Assembly (NCBI GenBank): GCA_003598055.1
Contig: QZKI01000125.1
Span: 1-60,098, forward strand
Length of the DNA stretch: 60,098 nt
Reading direction: 5' to 3'
Source of the DNA: Candidatus Abyssobacteria bacterium SURF_17
Lineage (GTDB): Bacteria > Abyssobacteria > SURF-5
Shown here: piece by piece, positions 59,994 to 60,098 of the stretch
Layout: every line of letters begins with the position of its first letter
Position numbering within the stretch: the stretch's first letter is position 1
Position numbers and translations under genes: made by a program
The notes under the pieces: model-generated
Databases searched by the model: none
The model's input: only the letters and a program-made list of their open reading frames with translations
What the model was told of the DNA's origin: nothing

Positions 59994-60098
59994 GCTAGCG
60001 CTTACTTGCAGAGCTTCGCGACATTTCCAGGGGCTGTCTGTAGGTGCGAATTTATTCGCAATTGGCCGTTTCATGTCTCCAGCCGAATGAATTCGGCC
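59994..60098 (+). repeat. ~155-bp dispersed repeat, copy 3 (cut by window end)
   Basis: It begins CTAGCGCTTACTTGCAGAGC and continues GTAGGTGCGAATTTATTCG and CCGAATGAATTCGGCC, matching the repeat at 1824-1980 base for base over long stretches. The rest is outside the window. It lies about 150 bases upstream of the UroD-family gene at 58744-59841. Confidence 0.75.

Noticed and set aside
1-60098. tRNA, rRNA, tmRNA or CRISPR array
   Set aside because: No T-loop, anticodon-arm pattern, ribosomal sequence or direct-repeat spacer array could be recognised by reading.

Overview
The window looks like chromosomal sequence from an uncultured diderm (Gram-negative) bacterium. Envelope genes that imply an outer membrane are present: an LptE-like lipoprotein, a TonB/ExbB/ExbD set, a DUF481 outer-membrane protein and MurJ. 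Two rubrerythrins and paralogous uroporphyrinogen-decarboxylase-fold proteins suggest a life that is at least partly anaerobic. The intergenic DNA is crowded with small palindromic repeats. I cannot name the phylum from sequence alone. The housekeeping genes are scattered singly and in short operons, as in many uncultured lineages.

Layout. 0.7-5 kb: glycolysis (6-phosphofructokinase, class II aldolase), a 58-residue Cys-rich protein and a rubrerythrin. 5-9.2 kb: a radical SAM protein, a HAD protein and tonB-exbB-exbD. 9.3-12.1 kb: a preQ0 (queuosine precursor) pathway, queD-queE-queC and folE2, behind a good sigma70-type promoter. 12.1-17.5 kb: murJ, rpsT, holA, lptE and two TPR proteins. 17.6-26.3 kb: a minus-strand set of amidohydrolase, PaaK-type ligase, penicillin-acylase-family hydrolase, zinc alcohol dehydrogenase and thiolase, divergent from a UroD-family gene. 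The two directions appear to share one overlapping -35 region. 26.6-34.6 kb: ilvC, a Gfo/Idh/MocA oxidoreductase, a CapA-like protein, a GPH-type sugar transporter, a DUF481 protein, a secreted PEBP protein and a hotdog thioesterase. 34.8-39.3 kb: a VWA-TM-FHA membrane protein, a histidine phosphatase and a REC-PAS-GGDEF regulator. 39.6-49.3 kb: two acyl-CoA synthetases, a second rubrerythrin, a Tat-exported DUF362 protein, a TMTC-like membrane/TPR protein and leucyl aminopeptidase. 49.6-57.8 kb: gatB, rsfS, a TIM-barrel isomerase, a type-4 uracil-DNA glycosylase, two MFS carriers, a glutaredoxin and a rhodanese lipoprotein. 57.8-59.8 kb: a VOC protein and a second UroD paralogue.

The most striking single object is at 56794-57267. 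This rhodanese-family lipoprotein has an in-frame UGA exactly where the family tends to have Cys (a Cys-Ala-Sec motif). A compact hairpin with a GGUCU loop lies 21 nt downstream, so I read it as a selenoprotein and not a pseudogene.

The second main theme is the repeats: three ~100-bp REPIN-like elements, four copies of a two-palindrome composite, two long palindromes with similar outer ends but different inner palindromes, three copies of a ~155-bp repeat placed just outside coding sequence, and GTCATTGCGAG-type repeats. No tRNA, rRNA, CRISPR array, prophage, complete insertion sequence or riboswitch was recognised.
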